This document shows, piece after piece, positions 9,017-17,727 of a DNA stretch of 50,205 nt. The position numbers and the translations under genes were made by a program. The DNA lies in assembly GCA_016218705.1 (NCBI GenBank), contig JACRDC010000066.1, positions 1-50,205 on the forward strand. The letters are read 5' to 3'. Source of the DNA: Desulfarculus sp. GTDB taxonomy: Bacteria; Desulfobacterota; Desulfarculia; Desulfarculales; Desulfarculaceae. Position 1 is the stretch's first letter; every line of letters begins with the position of its first letter. The notes under the pieces are model-generated. The model worked only from the letters and a program-made list of their open reading frames with translations. It was not told the origin of the DNA and ran no database searches.

Positions 9017-9343
9017 CTAGCAGCTACAGGAGGTGCTGCCGCAACTGCCCCCGCCGCTGCCCAAGGGGTTGGCGGTGGAGAGAACAAAACCCTGCTGCCA
9101 GCCGTTGTCCACGAAATCCACCTTCACGTCGCCGCTCTGGCCGCTCAGTTCCTTGTCAATCAGATAGGTGAGGCCATCCACCTCGTACTTGTCGTCGTTG
9201 TCCTTTGGTTCATCCAGAACCAATCGCAGCGACGGGCCGCTTCAGCCGCCGGCTTGCAGATAGACCCGCAGGGCGGAGTCCAACTGCTTCTCCTGCATGA
9301 AGGCCTTGATGGCCTTGCTGGCGCTCTCGGTTACCTCGATCAT
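9017..9343 (-). CDS. HesB/IscA-like selenoprotein (in-frame UGA = selenocysteine)
   Basis: The frame from ATG 9343 (AGGAAGGAA upstream) gives 108 aa with one internal TGA at 9244-9242, codon 34. The sequence around it, YLQAGG-U-SGPSLRLVLDEP, is the A-type Fe-S carrier motif in which the UGA replaces the first conserved cluster-ligand cysteine. The other two ligands remain at the C-terminus (GGSCGSTSCSC; C101, C106, C108). A 7-bp stem with a UGGAU loop follows the UGA at bacterial SECIS distance. HesB-like selenoproteins are a known prokaryotic selenoprotein family. Automatic annotation would give either a truncated 68-aa protein from 9223 or a pseudogene. Likely role: Fe-S cluster assembly or delivery, or a redox function. 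Confidence 0.9.
9205..9244 (-). promoter_or_regulatory. Bacterial SECIS element of the HesB-like gene
   Basis: After the UGA (9244-9242) come 18 nt, then the perfect stem TTGGTTC / GAACCAA (9223-9217 and 9211-9205) around the pentaloop TGGAT. The loop begins 25 nt after the UGA and has G at its second position. Both features fit the bacterial SECIS consensus recognised by SelB. Confidence 0.85.
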
Positions 9344-9527
9344 GTTGCTGTGTTCCTTCCTGCCCGGCGCGGGGCTTGCTTACTTTTTCTCAAAATATGG
9401 CAATGATTTTGGCGAAGGGCAAGGGCAGATGGCATTTTTTTGGCCGATACCCTAGCAGGCCGCACGGCCATGGCCATGTTGCTTATGATTTCTGGTTAGT
9501 TAGGCCTTATGGCCCGCCGCCGCCCCG

Positions 9528-10307
9528 CTAGCGGCCCTGGAAGACCGGGGGGCGCTTCTCCAAAAAGGCCCTGGTGCCCTCCTGGTAGTCCTGGCTGTCG
9601 TAGACCTGGCGCCTAAGCCCCTGGATGCGCTCGAAGGCCTCCGGGTTCATGGGCCGCGAGTCGCCCAGCAGGCGCAGTTGCTCCTTGATGGCCGCGATGG
9701 CCAGGGGGGCGTTGCGGGCGATCTGGCCGGCCATCTGGTAGGTGAAGGCCTCCAACTCCTCGGCGGGCACCAGGTGGTTGAGCAGCCCCAGGTCATAGGC
9801 GCGCACGGCGTTCATGGGCTGGGCGGTGAAGAACAGCTCCTTGGCGATGTGCAGGCCCACCACGTTGATGAAGTGCAGCACGCCCGAGACGTTGTAGGGC
9901 ACGCCTATCTTGGCCGGGGTGATGGCGAAGGTGGCGCTGGGCGCTCCCAGCAATAGGTCGCAGACGAAGGCCAGCTCGCAGGCCCCGCCCCATACCCCCC
10001 CCTCGATCATGGCCAGCACCGGGGCCGGCAGGCGCTGCAGGGAGCGCAAGAGCTTCTCCAGGGGGTCGTAGTAGGCCAGGGGGTCGCGGCCGGGCTGGGG
10101 CAGCTCGTCTATGGCCAGGCCGGCCGACCAGACCTTGGCCCCGGGCTGGGCGCGCAGCACCACCACCCTGAGCTTGGCCGCCGCGAAGTCGTCCACGGCC
10201 TCCAGAAGCTCGCCCAGCATCTGGCGGCTCAGGCTGTTGCGCTTGGCCAAGTGGTCAAGGGTGATGGTGCCGATCTGTCCCTGGACATCCACCTTTATCA
10301 AGGCCAT
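9528..10307 (-). CDS. scpB: Methylmalonyl-CoA decarboxylase (ScpB/YgfG type)
   Basis: A 259-aa crotonase-fold enzyme. It matches E. coli YgfG (ScpB) over its whole length as remembered, including AGLAIDELPQPGRDPLAYYDPL, EGGVWGGACE, ITPAKIGVPYNVSG (the conserved tyrosine region), and the C-terminal NPEAFERIQGLRRQVYDSQDYQEGTRAFLEKR. It decarboxylates (R)-methylmalonyl-CoA to propionyl-CoA, linking succinate and propionate metabolism. ATG 10307 follows GGGATAGG. The upstream prenyl synthase gene ends 24 nt before it, so they may share a transcript. No mutase or epimerase gene is nearby. Confidence 0.9.
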   Translation of the reverse strand: MALIKVDVQGQIGTITLDHLAKRNSLSRQMLGELLEAVDDFAAAKLRVVVLRAQPGAKVWSAGLAIDELPQPGRDPLAYYDPLEKLLRSLQRLPAPVLAMIEGGVWGGACELAFVCDLLLGAPSATFAITPAKIGVPYNVSGVLHFINVVGLHIAKELFFTAQPMNAVRAYDLGLLNHLVPAEELEAFTYQMAGQIARNAPLAIAAIKEQLRLLGDSRPMNPEAFERIQGLRRQVYDSQDYQEGTRAFLEKRPPVFQGR

Positions 10308-10331
10308 GCGCCTATCCCTTTCCTTGGCGGG

Positions 10332-11369
10332 TCACGCCCTGCGGGTGATGACGTAGGAGGCCAGGCCCAGCATGGTCAGCAGGTCGGGGTTGGCCTGGCC
10401 ACCGTCCAGCAGGGGTTTTAGCGCCGCCTGGGCGCGGGCGGCGTGGAAATTGGCCCAGGCCACGGTGGCCTCCACCCCGCCCTGGGCGCGAATGATCTCC
10501 TTGGCCTCGGTCAGCACCTGGGGCTCCTGGCGGCCCCGGCGGGCCAACTCCAGCAGGCGGGCGCGCATCTCTGGCGAGGCGTGGTCGCGGGCGTGGATGA
10601 AGGGCAGGGTGATCTTGCCCTCCTCCAGGTCGTGGCCCACGGGTTTGCCGAACTCGTGCTCGCTGCCCACGTAGTCCAGGGCGTCGTCCACCATCTGGAA
10701 GGCGACGCCCAGCTCCATGCCGTAGTCGTAAAAAGCGCGCACCGTCTCGTCCGAGGCCCCGGCCTGGATGGCCCCCATTTGGCAGGCAGCGGCCAGGAGC
10801 ACCGCCGTCTTGGCCACGATCACCCGCAGATAGCCCTGGTGGCCGAGCTCCAGGTCGTCGGTGTGGATAAGCTCCAGCACCTGGCCCTCGGCCATGTGGG
10901 TGGTGCAGTCGGTCAGGGCCCGCACGAAGCGTAGGTCAGGCACCTCCACCGACAGCGAGTAGCTTTTAGAGAAGAGAAAGTCGCCCACCAGGATCACGGC
11001 GTCGTTGCCGTACTTGACCCGGGCCGCCGGCCGGCCACGGCGTAGCCCCGCGTCGTCCACCACGTCGTCGTGCAAGAGGGTGGCGGCGTGCAGGTATTCA
11101 AAGATAGCCGCATGGCGGGGTTCGGCCATGCGCCCCAGGGCGCGGGAGGCCAGCAGAAAGAGCACCGGCCGTAGCCGCTTGCCCCCGCTGAAGATGATGT
11201 AGCCGCTGACCTCCTCGATGAAGGGCACGTGGCTGGTGAGGTTGGCGGTGAGCGCCTGGTCGGCCGGCTGGGCCAGGGCCAGCACCCGCTCTTTGACCTC
11301 CTGGTTGCTCAAGGGGGCCAGCAGCTCCTGGGGGGCCGGGGGGTGCTGGGGTACTTCCGGGGTAGCCAC
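10332..11369 (-). CDS. ispB: Polyprenyl diphosphate synthase (octaprenyl type)
   Basis: A trans-isoprenyl diphosphate synthase of 345 aa. It carries SGGKRLRPVL (isopentenyl-PP binding), the first Asp-rich motif LLHDDVVDDAGLRRGRP with D101-D105, and the second motif FQMVDDALDY with D228-D232. Length and the residues before the first Asp motif suit a long-chain (C35-C45) product for menaquinone or ubiquinone side chains. The exact chain length cannot be read reliably. A ~20-residue Pro-rich N-terminal extension precedes the first helix. It lies upstream of scpB in the same orientation. Confidence 0.88.
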   Translation of the reverse strand: MATPEVPQHPPAPQELLAPLSNQEVKERVLALAQPADQALTANLTSHVPFIEEVSGYIIFSGGKRLRPVLFLLASRALGRMAEPRHAAIFEYLHAATLLHDDVVDDAGLRRGRPAARVKYGNDAVILVGDFLFSKSYSLSVEVPDLRFVRALTDCTTHMAEGQVLELIHTDDLELGHQGYLRVIVAKTAVLLAAACQMGAIQAGASDETVRAFYDYGMELGVAFQMVDDALDYVGSEHEFGKPVGHDLEEGKITLPFIHARDHASPEMRARLLELARRGRQEPQVLTEAKEIIRAQGGVEATVAWANFHAARAQAALKPLLDGGQANPDLLTMLGLASYVITRRA

Positions 11370-11613
11370 GGCGGCTCCTCTCGCATGAATGGCGTTGCCC
11401 CCCTGTACCCGAAGCCGAAAATGTTGTCAACTTAATCGCGTGGGGGCCGGTGGGGGGGGCACCTGGCCGCGCCCTTGCCCCCGCCTGGAGGAGGGGCCGG
11501 GTTGAGCGCGGCCAAACCCAACGCCTTCATTACGTCCGGGTTGGCGGCAATGAAGATGTTGGGTTGCGGGGCGAAGCGCCCCTAACCCAATCTACAAGAA
11601 ATGGAACGCAAAC

Positions 11614-12315
11614 TTAGGTCCACAGGCTGTCCACCAGGCCGGGGTGCTGGCGGCAGACCTCCAGGATCAGGCCCTGGCTGGCCGAGAGCACCTCCTCGGG
11701 AGGGCGCAGGCGCTCGGGCTCCTGGTCCAGGCCCAGGCGTTCCAGCGAGAAGGGGCGGAAGCACAGGGCCTCGGCCGAGGCCGCCGTCTCGCCGGGCGAG
11801 AAGTTTACGCCCAGTATTTTGCGGCGCTGCAACTCCACGGGGTCCAGGTCGCGCAGGTAGGAGGCCAGGCTAAGGAAGTCGTGATTGCGCTCGAACTCCA
11901 GGATGTCCCGGTTGACCTCCTCGCGCAGGCCAAGGGCCTTTTGGCGCTCCTGCGCCAGGTCCTGGCGGGTCTGCCACAGGTCCAGGTACAGGCGCTGGAT
12001 CAGCTTGAGATAGCGGCGGCAGCGGGTCCAGGCCTTGGGGGGGATGAAGACCAGGTCCGGGGGAGCGCATTGCTCCTCGGGCGGGTTGAGGCCGGCCAGC
12101 AGGAAGAAGCGCCGGGCCGCCTCGGGCGTGAGCAGGGCACGGGCCAGCAGCATCTTGCCCTTGTCCCAGGCGCTCAAGCCCCCGTGAAAGGCGCAGCAGG
12201 TCTCGAAGAGCAGGTTGCCCTCCTCCTCGATGATGCGCCGCTCGCGGGCGTAGTTCTCCAGGACCTCCTGCTTGACCGCCTGGTTGAGGGCCGCGATCAG
12301 GTCTTCGTCGCTCAT
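11614..12315 (-). CDS. Conserved-looking hypothetical helical protein
   Basis: I do not recognise this 233-aa protein. It has no signal peptide or membrane span, is rich in Leu, Glu and Arg, and is mostly predicted helix, with a likely coiled coil at about residues 110-150. Features are a CC pair in FETCCAFHGG, a basic patch TRCRRYLKLIQRLY, and a C-terminus ending GLVDSLWT. ATG 12315 (opening MSDEDLIAALNQ) is preferred; the frame remains open to 12420, but the extra residues are Arg/Pro/Ala-rich and shadow-like. It is divergent from nadK with ~180 bp between. A 178-bp gap to the prenyl synthase suggests its own transcript. Confidence 0.7.
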   Translation of the reverse strand: MSDEDLIAALNQAVKQEVLENYARERRIIEEEGNLLFETCCAFHGGLSAWDKGKMLLARALLTPEAARRFFLLAGLNPPEEQCAPPDLVFIPPKAWTRCRRYLKLIQRLYLDLWQTRQDLAQERQKALGLREEVNRDILEFERNHDFLSLASYLRDLDPVELQRRKILGVNFSPGETAASAEALCFRPFSLERLGLDQEPERLRPPEEVLSASQGLILEVCRQHPGLVDSLWT

Positions 12316-12493
12316 GGCTCGCCGCGCCGGGGTTGGGGGTTGGGCCTTGTGGCTGGGGGCGCTTTCTGCTAGCGTGGCCCCAGGCCTGGGCCGGGCGGCT
12401 GACCGCCGGCCGTCCATCACTCTAGGCGAAGTTTAAGGCCGGCGGGCCGGCTTTACAATCATCTTGGCCCTAGGGCAACCCGGGGGATGTTTC

Positions 12494-13351
12494 ATGCCCA
12501 AGGTGGCGGTCATCTACAAGGCGCACACCCCCGAGGCCGGGCACCTAGCCGGCGAGTTGGGGGACTGGCTGCGCGCCCAGGGGGCCACGCCCCTGCTCTG
12601 GGAGGCCGGCTCCAGCCAGGCGGCGGCCTCCCCCGCATCCACCACCTCCAGGCTGCCCGCCGACACCGGCCTGGTGGTGGTGCTGGGCGGCGACGGGACC
12701 ATGCTGGGGGCGGTGCGCGAGGTGGTGCTGGCCGGCCTGGAGGCGGTGCCCATCCTGGGGGTCAACCTGGGGGGCCTGGGCTTTTTGACCGCCCTGGCGC
12801 CCGAGGAGCTGATGCCGGCCATGGAGCGGGTGCTGGCCGGCAGCTTCGCCGCCCCGCCCCGCCTGATGCTTCAGGCCGAGGTCACCAGACAGGGCGGCCC
12901 GCCCCGCCAGGTCACGGCGCTCAACGACGTGGTCATCAACAAGGCGGCCCTGGCCCGCATCGTGGAGTTGTGCCTGGAGGTGGACGGGCACCACCTGACC
13001 ACCTTCAGGGCCGACGGCCTGATCTTCAGCACCCCCACCGGCTCCACGGCCTACAACCTCTCGGCCGGCGGACCCATCTGCCATCCCTCCCTGGAATGCA
13101 TCGTGGTCACGCCCATCTGCTCCTTCGCGCTGAGCAACCGGCCGCTTCTTCTTTCGCCCCACATGACCCTGGAGCTGACCCTGGGCCAGCGCGCCCAGGA
13201 GATCACGCTGACCTGCGACGGCCAGGTGGGGCTGGAGCTTCAGCCCGGCGACCGGGTGGCCATCCGCCGCTCGCCCCAGGCCGTGCGCCTGGTGCAGTCG
13301 CCTTTCAAGGAGTACTTCGAGATTCTGCGCACCAAGCTGGGTTGGGGGTAG
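12494..13351 (+). CDS. nadK: NAD kinase
   Basis: Phosphorylates NAD+ to NADP+. The 285-aa protein carries the diagnostic LGGDGTML (GGDGT at 65-69), NLGGLGFLT, the NDVVI segment, RADGLIFSTPTGSTAYNLSAGGPI, and the C-terminal TCDGQVGLELQPGD. ATG 12494 with GGGGGAT upstream gives the normal N-terminus MPKVAVIYKA. An earlier in-frame codon at 12464 is less likely. A tandem hairpin array lies directly downstream and probably terminates transcription. Confidence 0.95.
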   Translation: MPKVAVIYKAHTPEAGHLAGELGDWLRAQGATPLLWEAGSSQAAASPASTTSRLPADTGLVVVLGGDGTMLGAVREVVLAGLEAVPILGVNLGGLGFLTALAPEELMPAMERVLAGSFAAPPRLMLQAEVTRQGGPPRQVTALNDVVINKAALARIVELCLEVDGHHLTTFRADGLIFSTPTGSTAYNLSAGGPICHPSLECIVVTPICSFALSNRPLLLSPHMTLELTLGQRAQEITLTCDGQVGLELQPGDRVAIRRSPQAVRLVQSPFKEYFEILRTKLGWG

Positions 13352-13360
13352 AGCACCCCA

Positions 13361-13480
13361 AGACCACCCCCAAAAGGCCGCGCCTTTTTGGTGACCCCGC
13401 ACCACCCCAAGAAAACTGCGTTTTCTTGGGGACCCCGGAAGCCACCCCAAAAAGGCTACGCCTTTTTGGGGACCCCGGAA
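13361..13480. repeat. Three tandem 40-bp units, each a hairpin
   Basis: Units at 13361-13400, 13401-13440 and 13441-13480 share ACCACCCC at the start and GACCCCG near the end. Each centre is a perfect or near-perfect hairpin, but the arm sequence differs. Unit 2 is CCCCAAGAAAAC-TGC-GTTTTCTTGGGG; unit 3 is CCCCAAAAAGGC-TAC-GCCTTTTTGGGG; unit 1 has CAAAAGGC-CGC-GCCTTTTTG. Complementary changes in both arms preserve pairing. It sits 10 bp after the nadK stop. Confidence 0.85.
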
Positions 13481-13510
13481 GAAGAGGCCAAAAGACAAAA
13501 GCAAAAATAC

Positions 13511-13600
13511 ACGGGCGGGGATAAACCCCGCCCCTTGTATGTTCAACATGGCCACTACGGGAGCAAACGGGGTTGGTTACGGGAGAGCGTCTCCCGACCC
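13511..13600. repeat. Dispersed GC-palindrome element
   Basis: The palindrome GGGCGGGG-ATAAA-CCCCGCCC at 13513-13533 is followed by CTTGTATGTT, TACGGGAG and GGGAGAGCG. It aligns with 5950-6035. Inverted GGGAGAGCGTCTCCC and GTCGAGGCACTCGAC hairpins follow to ~13625. It is confined to the gap between nadK and the convergent methyltransferase gene. Confidence 0.7.
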
Positions 13601-13694
13601 GCATTGGGAGTCGAGGCACTCGACCCCCGCCCGTCTTGCTTCCCTGCCAAACGCCCCCGCCCACCCCAGGCGGATTGCTCGTGGCTCTCGCGGC

Positions 13695-14384
13695 CTAGGC
13701 CTTCTTGAGGGCGTAGAGGATGATCCTCAACGGGCCGTCCTCGCCGCGCAAGGTGCGCTGGGTGGCGCGTATGGTGAAGCGCTCCTGGGCCAGTTTGAAG
13801 AAGCCAATGGCGAAAGGCCGCTCCTGGTGGCTCAAGTAGGCCGTGCCCCCCGGAGCCAAGAGGCCCCCCAGGAGCGTCACCAGGCGGGGGTACAGCTCGG
13901 GCTGGTAGAGGACCTCGGCCCCCAAGATGGTGGAGAAGCCGGTCAGGTCCGGCGGCGGGGCGGTCCAGTCCAAGGAGCGCACCTGGCAAAACTCCTCCAG
14001 GCCGTTTATCTCCACGGCGGCCTGGGCGAACTCCAGGGCGTCGGGGTCCAGGTCGCTCAGGATCACCCGCCGGCCTTGGCTGGCCGCCGCCAACCCGGGG
14101 AGCCCCAGACCGGCCCCCAACTCCAGGATAGGGCCGCCGCCGGGCTTGAGGGCCAGGGCTAGCTCGGCCAGCACCAGGGCCGCCGGCCATACCTTGGTCC
14201 AGTAGGGCAAATCGCCCTGTCCCCGGCCCTCGATGTAGGCCAGAGGGTCCGGCAATTCGGGAAGGAACAGCCGCTGCTGGCCCAGGCGCACCTCGGTCTT
14301 GTGCAGCTTGAAGCGCTGGCTAAGGCGCCGCCAGGCGCCGGGGCTGCCCGGCGCGGGGGCCGGGTGTTCAGGCTGATTGGCCAA
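13695..14384 (-). CDS. Class I methyltransferase (lysine-methyltransferase / PrmA-like family)
   Basis: A 229-aa protein with SAM-binding motifs ILELGAGLGLPGLAAA and VILSDLDPDALEFA, a later ILGAEVLYQPELYPRLV, and an N-terminal PYWTKVWPAALVLAE. This layout is typical of the Methyltransf_16 group, which includes eukaryotic protein-lysine methyltransferases and bacterial ETF-beta methyltransferase. The protein substrate is not knowable here. The start chosen is TTG 14384 (LANQPEHPAP) with GGGAG 7 nt upstream. The frame is open much further, but that is a shadow of the YihY gene. It lies 56 bp after yihY in the same direction. Confidence 0.8.
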   Translation of the reverse strand: MANQPEHPAPAPGSPGAWRRLSQRFKLHKTEVRLGQQRLFLPELPDPLAYIEGRGQGDLPYWTKVWPAALVLAELALALKPGGGPILELGAGLGLPGLAAASQGRRVILSDLDPDALEFAQAAVEINGLEEFCQVRSLDWTAPPPDLTGFSTILGAEVLYQPELYPRLVTLLGGLLAPGGTAYLSHQERPFAIGFFKLAQERFTIRATQRTLRGEDGPLRIILYALKKA

Positions 14385-14440
14385 GGGGAATCTCCCAGAA
14401 TATGGCGTAAGCAGGTGGTGGAGGAGTGGAGCCGGCGGCT

Positions 14441-15769
14441 TCAGCCCCGCACCAGGTCCATGAAGTTTACCTGGCCCAGGGTCTGCCGTCCGCACTGGGC
14501 GGCTTCCTGCAACAGCGCGAAGAGGCGCTCCTCGCCGGGCTGGCAGTCGCCGGGCGCCGGCGCCCGCAACTGGCCCTGCACGGCGTCCACCACCTCGGCC
14601 ACCAGGATGCCCACCAGGGTGCGGGCCGGCAGCAGCCGCCGCTGGGGGTCGGTGCAGGTGAGGATCCTGGCCTGCTCCAGACAATCCACCACCCGCTCCA
14701 CCTCGCCCAGGGGCAGGCCCAGCTCGGCGGCCAGGTCCTGGGGGCGCAAGGGCTCGTTGCCCTGGTGGAAGCGCAGGCCCACCCGGTACATCAGGCGCAG
14801 GGCCAGCGCCTGGCGCTGGGCCGGGCTCATGCGGGGGCGGGCCTCCCGGGGCAGGGGGCCGTGCAGGCAGACGTGGTAGGCGCGGGCCAGCTCGTTGCCG
14901 AACAACAGCACCATCCAGCTCACCTGCACCCAGATGAAGAACAGGGGCAGCGAGGCGAAGCCGCCGTAGATGGCGTTGTAGCGGGCCACGCCCACCTGGA
15001 AGTAGATGTAGAGGCTTTGCACCGCCCACCACAGGATGGCGGCCACCAGGCCGGCGGTCAGGGCCGACCCGAAGGGCACGCTGGTGTTGGGCAGGAACAA
15101 GTAGATGAACACGAAGGCCGCCGTCAGCAGTAGAAACGGCCCCAGGCTCAGGCCCGTCTCGGCCATGGGACCCAGCACCGCCAGGCCCAGGAACCAGCGC
15201 ACCACCACGTTGGACGAGAAGCCGGCCCAGATGGCCGCCGAGGCCACCACCAACAGCGGGCAGATGACCAGCACCGACAGGTAATCGGTGAAGCGGCGCA
15301 AAAGCGTGCGCTGGATGGGCACCTCCCACACCCGGTTGAAGGTCTCCTCCACGCTGGAGAGCGTCCACAGCAGGGTGACCAGGAGCACCGCCAGGCCCAC
15401 CACGCCCAGGGTGCCCACCTCGGTCTTCTGCACGTAGGTTATGATCTGGCGAAAGACCTCGGCCTGGCTGGCCAGGAACTCATTGTCCACCAGCAGGCGC
15501 TCCAGGGCCTCGGCGAAGCCGAAGCCCTTGGCCACCGCGAAGCTGATGGCCAAGGCCGGCACCAGGCCCAAGAGGGTCATGAAGGTCAGGGCATTGGCCT
15601 GGAAGGGCAGGCGGTCCAGGTAGGAGCCGCGCAGGGCCAGGTAGAGCATCTGCAAGACCAGGTGCCCCCAGCCGGCCGGGCCTTTGCGGGGATAATCCGG
15701 CCGCCAGAACCAGGCCACCAGGCGCCGGTCCAGGGCGATGAGCCAGTCTTCCTCATGCGGCGCGGCCAC
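14441..15769 (-). CDS. YihY/BrkB family inner-membrane protein with a C-terminal helix-turn-helix-like tail
   Basis: A 442-aa protein. Residues ~30-310 have about six membrane segments and the family's QANALTFMTLLGLVPALA, the NRVWEVP turn and YNAIYGGFASLPLFFIWVQVSW. The last ~130 residues are soluble, with PLRPQDLAAELGLPLGEVERVVDCLEQARIL resembling a winged helix, and end with a conserved-looking QAAQCGRQTL segment. YihY was once called RNase BN, but that activity belongs to another gene, and the true function is unknown. The start is GTG 15769 with CGAGGT upstream. The tail suggests control of folding or signalling at the membrane, which is inference. Confidence 0.85.
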   Translation of the reverse strand: MAAPHEEDWLIALDRRLVAWFWRPDYPRKGPAGWGHLVLQMLYLALRGSYLDRLPFQANALTFMTLLGLVPALAISFAVAKGFGFAEALERLLVDNEFLASQAEVFRQIITYVQKTEVGTLGVVGLAVLLVTLLWTLSSVEETFNRVWEVPIQRTLLRRFTDYLSVLVICPLLVVASAAIWAGFSSNVVVRWFLGLAVLGPMAETGLSLGPFLLLTAAFVFIYLFLPNTSVPFGSALTAGLVAAILWWAVQSLYIYFQVGVARYNAIYGGFASLPLFFIWVQVSWMVLLFGNELARAYHVCLHGPLPREARPRMSPAQRQALALRLMYRVGLRFHQGNEPLRPQDLAAELGLPLGEVERVVDCLEQARILTCTDPQRRLLPARTLVGILVAEVVDAVQGQLRAPAPGDCQPGEERLFALLQEAAQCGRQTLGQVNFMDLVRG

Positions 15770-15942
15770 GGCCTGACCTCGTTGGATGCCATTCCCTTCT
15801 GGGGGGAGCCCTGGAGGCCGGCGGGCAAGGCGCGCCCTAGCGGTCCGGCCCCGATTTTATCCGAGCTTAGCACCATGTGCCGGCGGGGGCAAAGCAAACC
15901 GTGCTTCAGCCCCGGACAGCCGGGTCCAGGCGGCCCCGTTGG

Positions 15943-17727
15943 CTATTCCAGGTTGCACAGGCGCTGGTAGCGCCGCCAGGGGCCGGGCGGTGCCTGGGCC
16001 GCGCCGGCCAGGGTCATGATTCGCCGCCGGAACCAGGCCCCCAGGGGGGCGAAGCCGGCGCCAGTGAGAAGCCAGGGCGCGGGCTCCTCCTGCCCCAGGG
16101 GCGGGCCGGCCTGGCTCAGGCCCGCCAGGCGGGTGCCGGCCAAGAGCCAGGCCGCGCCGTCGCGGCTCACCGGGGCCAGGGGCAGGCCTTGGCCACGTCC
16201 GGCCAGGCGCTCCTCCAGGCCGGGCCAGGGGCCGGACCCTGGCAGGGGACGAAAGCCCACCAGGTGGGCATCGCGGGCCGCCGCGATGAGCGCCGCCTCC
16301 AGGTCGCTTGGCTCGGCCTGGCCGGCGAAGGCCCCCAGGCCCCTGAGCGCCAGGCCGGGGCAGAGCCGCGAGGCCTCTTCAAGGATGCGTCCCAGGGAGG
16401 CCGTGGCCGGGTGGGGGGTTTCATCCATGAGCAAGAGCAACGGCGGGGAGGGGCCGCCGGCCAGGAGCCCGGCCAGGCCGGCCAGATAGGCGTGGTCCCC
16501 GCCCTTGGCCGTGGAAGCGGCGAACTTGTCGGCATAGGGCAGCACCAGGGCCTGGCCCCCGCGGGGGCGGCCCAAGGCCCGGGCCAGGCCGGCCACCAGG
16601 GTCAGGGCCGCCCGCCCTTCCCGCTCCAGGGCGCGAGCCTGGGCCAGGGCCGCGCGCGCCACGGCCAGGGCTGGGCCGGGCGGCCGGCCGGCCAGGGCCA
16701 GGGTCAGGCGCCCGGCCCGCAGGCCTTCGATATTTTCTTGCGGCAGCCAGCGCCCGGCCTGGGCCAGAAGGCGCTCCAGGGCCGCGCGGCCCCGGCCGTG
16801 CAGGGCCACGCCGGCCCGCGCCTCCCACAGGGCCTGCAAGAGCGCCGGCCCGCCCAGGCGCGCGGCGCGCAGGCGGGCCAGTTGCGCAATCTCCCGGCTG
16901 GGCCTTGGGGCCGCCAGAGTGGGCATGGCCACGCCCGGTTGCCAGGGGCCGGGCATGGCCCACAGGGGCGGGCCACCCAGGGAGGCGTTGCCCAGGAGGA
17001 TAACCAGGCGCCCCGTGGCCAAGGAGGCCTTGACCGCCAGATCGGCGGCGGCCAGGCCTTCGCGGGCGGTCAGCGCCGCCATCTCCTCCAAAAGGGCCAG
17101 GTCGCCGCCCGGCCAGGCCAGGGGGGCGGCCCCGGCGGCAGCCGGCGAGTAGCCGGCCAGGGCTTGGCCCAGGACCATGGCGGCCGCGCCCAGGCCGGCC
17201 AGGGCCGGCCAGTCCCGCCGGGCCAGCCGGCGGCGCACCCGGGCCTGACCGGACCGACCCAGCTCCCGCCGGGCCAGCCAGACGGCGGGGACATGGCCGC
17301 CGGGCAGGCCATAATCGGGCGGCAGATGGGTCACCACCTCCCGCGCCCAAGGCTGCTCCTTGGCCAGGGCCAGCAGGCGGGCCAGGGGCCGCCGCCCGGC
17401 CAGGGCCAGCACTCCGGCCAGGCCCGGGCTCCACCAGGGACCGGGCCTCTGGGCCACCAGGTCCAACAGCGACCCGGCCTGGCCGGCCAGCTCCAGACCC
17501 AGTTCCCAGTCCGGCTCGGCCTGGAACAGCCAGTCGGCGGCGGCCTCCACCACCCCCGGCGGGGCCATGGCCAGGGCCGCCAGCATGCGCCCCAAGGCCT
17601 GGGGGCTGGCCAGGCGCAGGGCGTGCAGGTCTTTCTGGGCGGCCCGGGCCGCCGGCGAGCTGCCGCCCTGATGGGCCGCCCGCCTGAGCAGGCCGGCCAG
17701 ACCGTCATGGCGGGCGGGCAGGCTCAA
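15943..17727 (-). CDS. Unrecognised 594-aa Ala/Leu/Gly-rich protein coupled to adenine deaminase
   Basis: I do not recognise this protein. It is cytoplasmic-looking, extremely rich in Ala, Leu, Gly, Pro and Arg, with local hydrophobic stretches (LAGLGAAAMVLGQALAGY, PPLLLLMDE) but no clear signal peptide. The best-conserved-looking part is ALVLPYADKFAASTAKGGDH, near residue 410. The start is TTG 17727, overlapping the adenine deaminase stop (TTGA), so it is translated by coupling. The opposite strand also has a very long open frame, but its composition (Gln/Gly/Arg/Pro) is shadow-like. The minus frame has a normal Leu/Asp/Glu pattern and an operon fit. A purine-related role is only a guess from context. 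Confidence 0.62.
   Translation of the reverse strand: MSLPARHDGLAGLLRRAAHQGGSSPAARAAQKDLHALRLASPQALGRMLAALAMAPPGVVEAAADWLFQAEPDWELGLELAGQAGSLLDLVAQRPGPWWSPGLAGVLALAGRRPLARLLALAKEQPWAREVVTHLPPDYGLPGGHVPAVWLARRELGRSGQARVRRRLARRDWPALAGLGAAAMVLGQALAGYSPAAAGAAPLAWPGGDLALLEEMAALTAREGLAAADLAVKASLATGRLVILLGNASLGGPPLWAMPGPWQPGVAMPTLAAPRPSREIAQLARLRAARLGGPALLQALWEARAGVALHGRGRAALERLLAQAGRWLPQENIEGLRAGRLTLALAGRPPGPALAVARAALAQARALEREGRAALTLVAGLARALGRPRGGQALVLPYADKFAASTAKGGDHAYLAGLAGLLAGGPSPPLLLLMDETPHPATASLGRILEEASRLCPGLALRGLGAFAGQAEPSDLEAALIAAARDAHLVGFRPLPGSGPWPGLEERLAGRGQGLPLAPVSRDGAAWLLAGTRLAGLSQAGPPLGQEEPAPWLLTGAGFAPLGAWFRRRIMTLAGAAQAPPGPWRRYQRLCNLE

Noticed and set aside
13352-13694. CRISPR-like array at the 40-bp repeats
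   Set aside because: Units are contiguous with no unique spacers, and the repeats are hairpins that differ in the stem; no cas genes are present.
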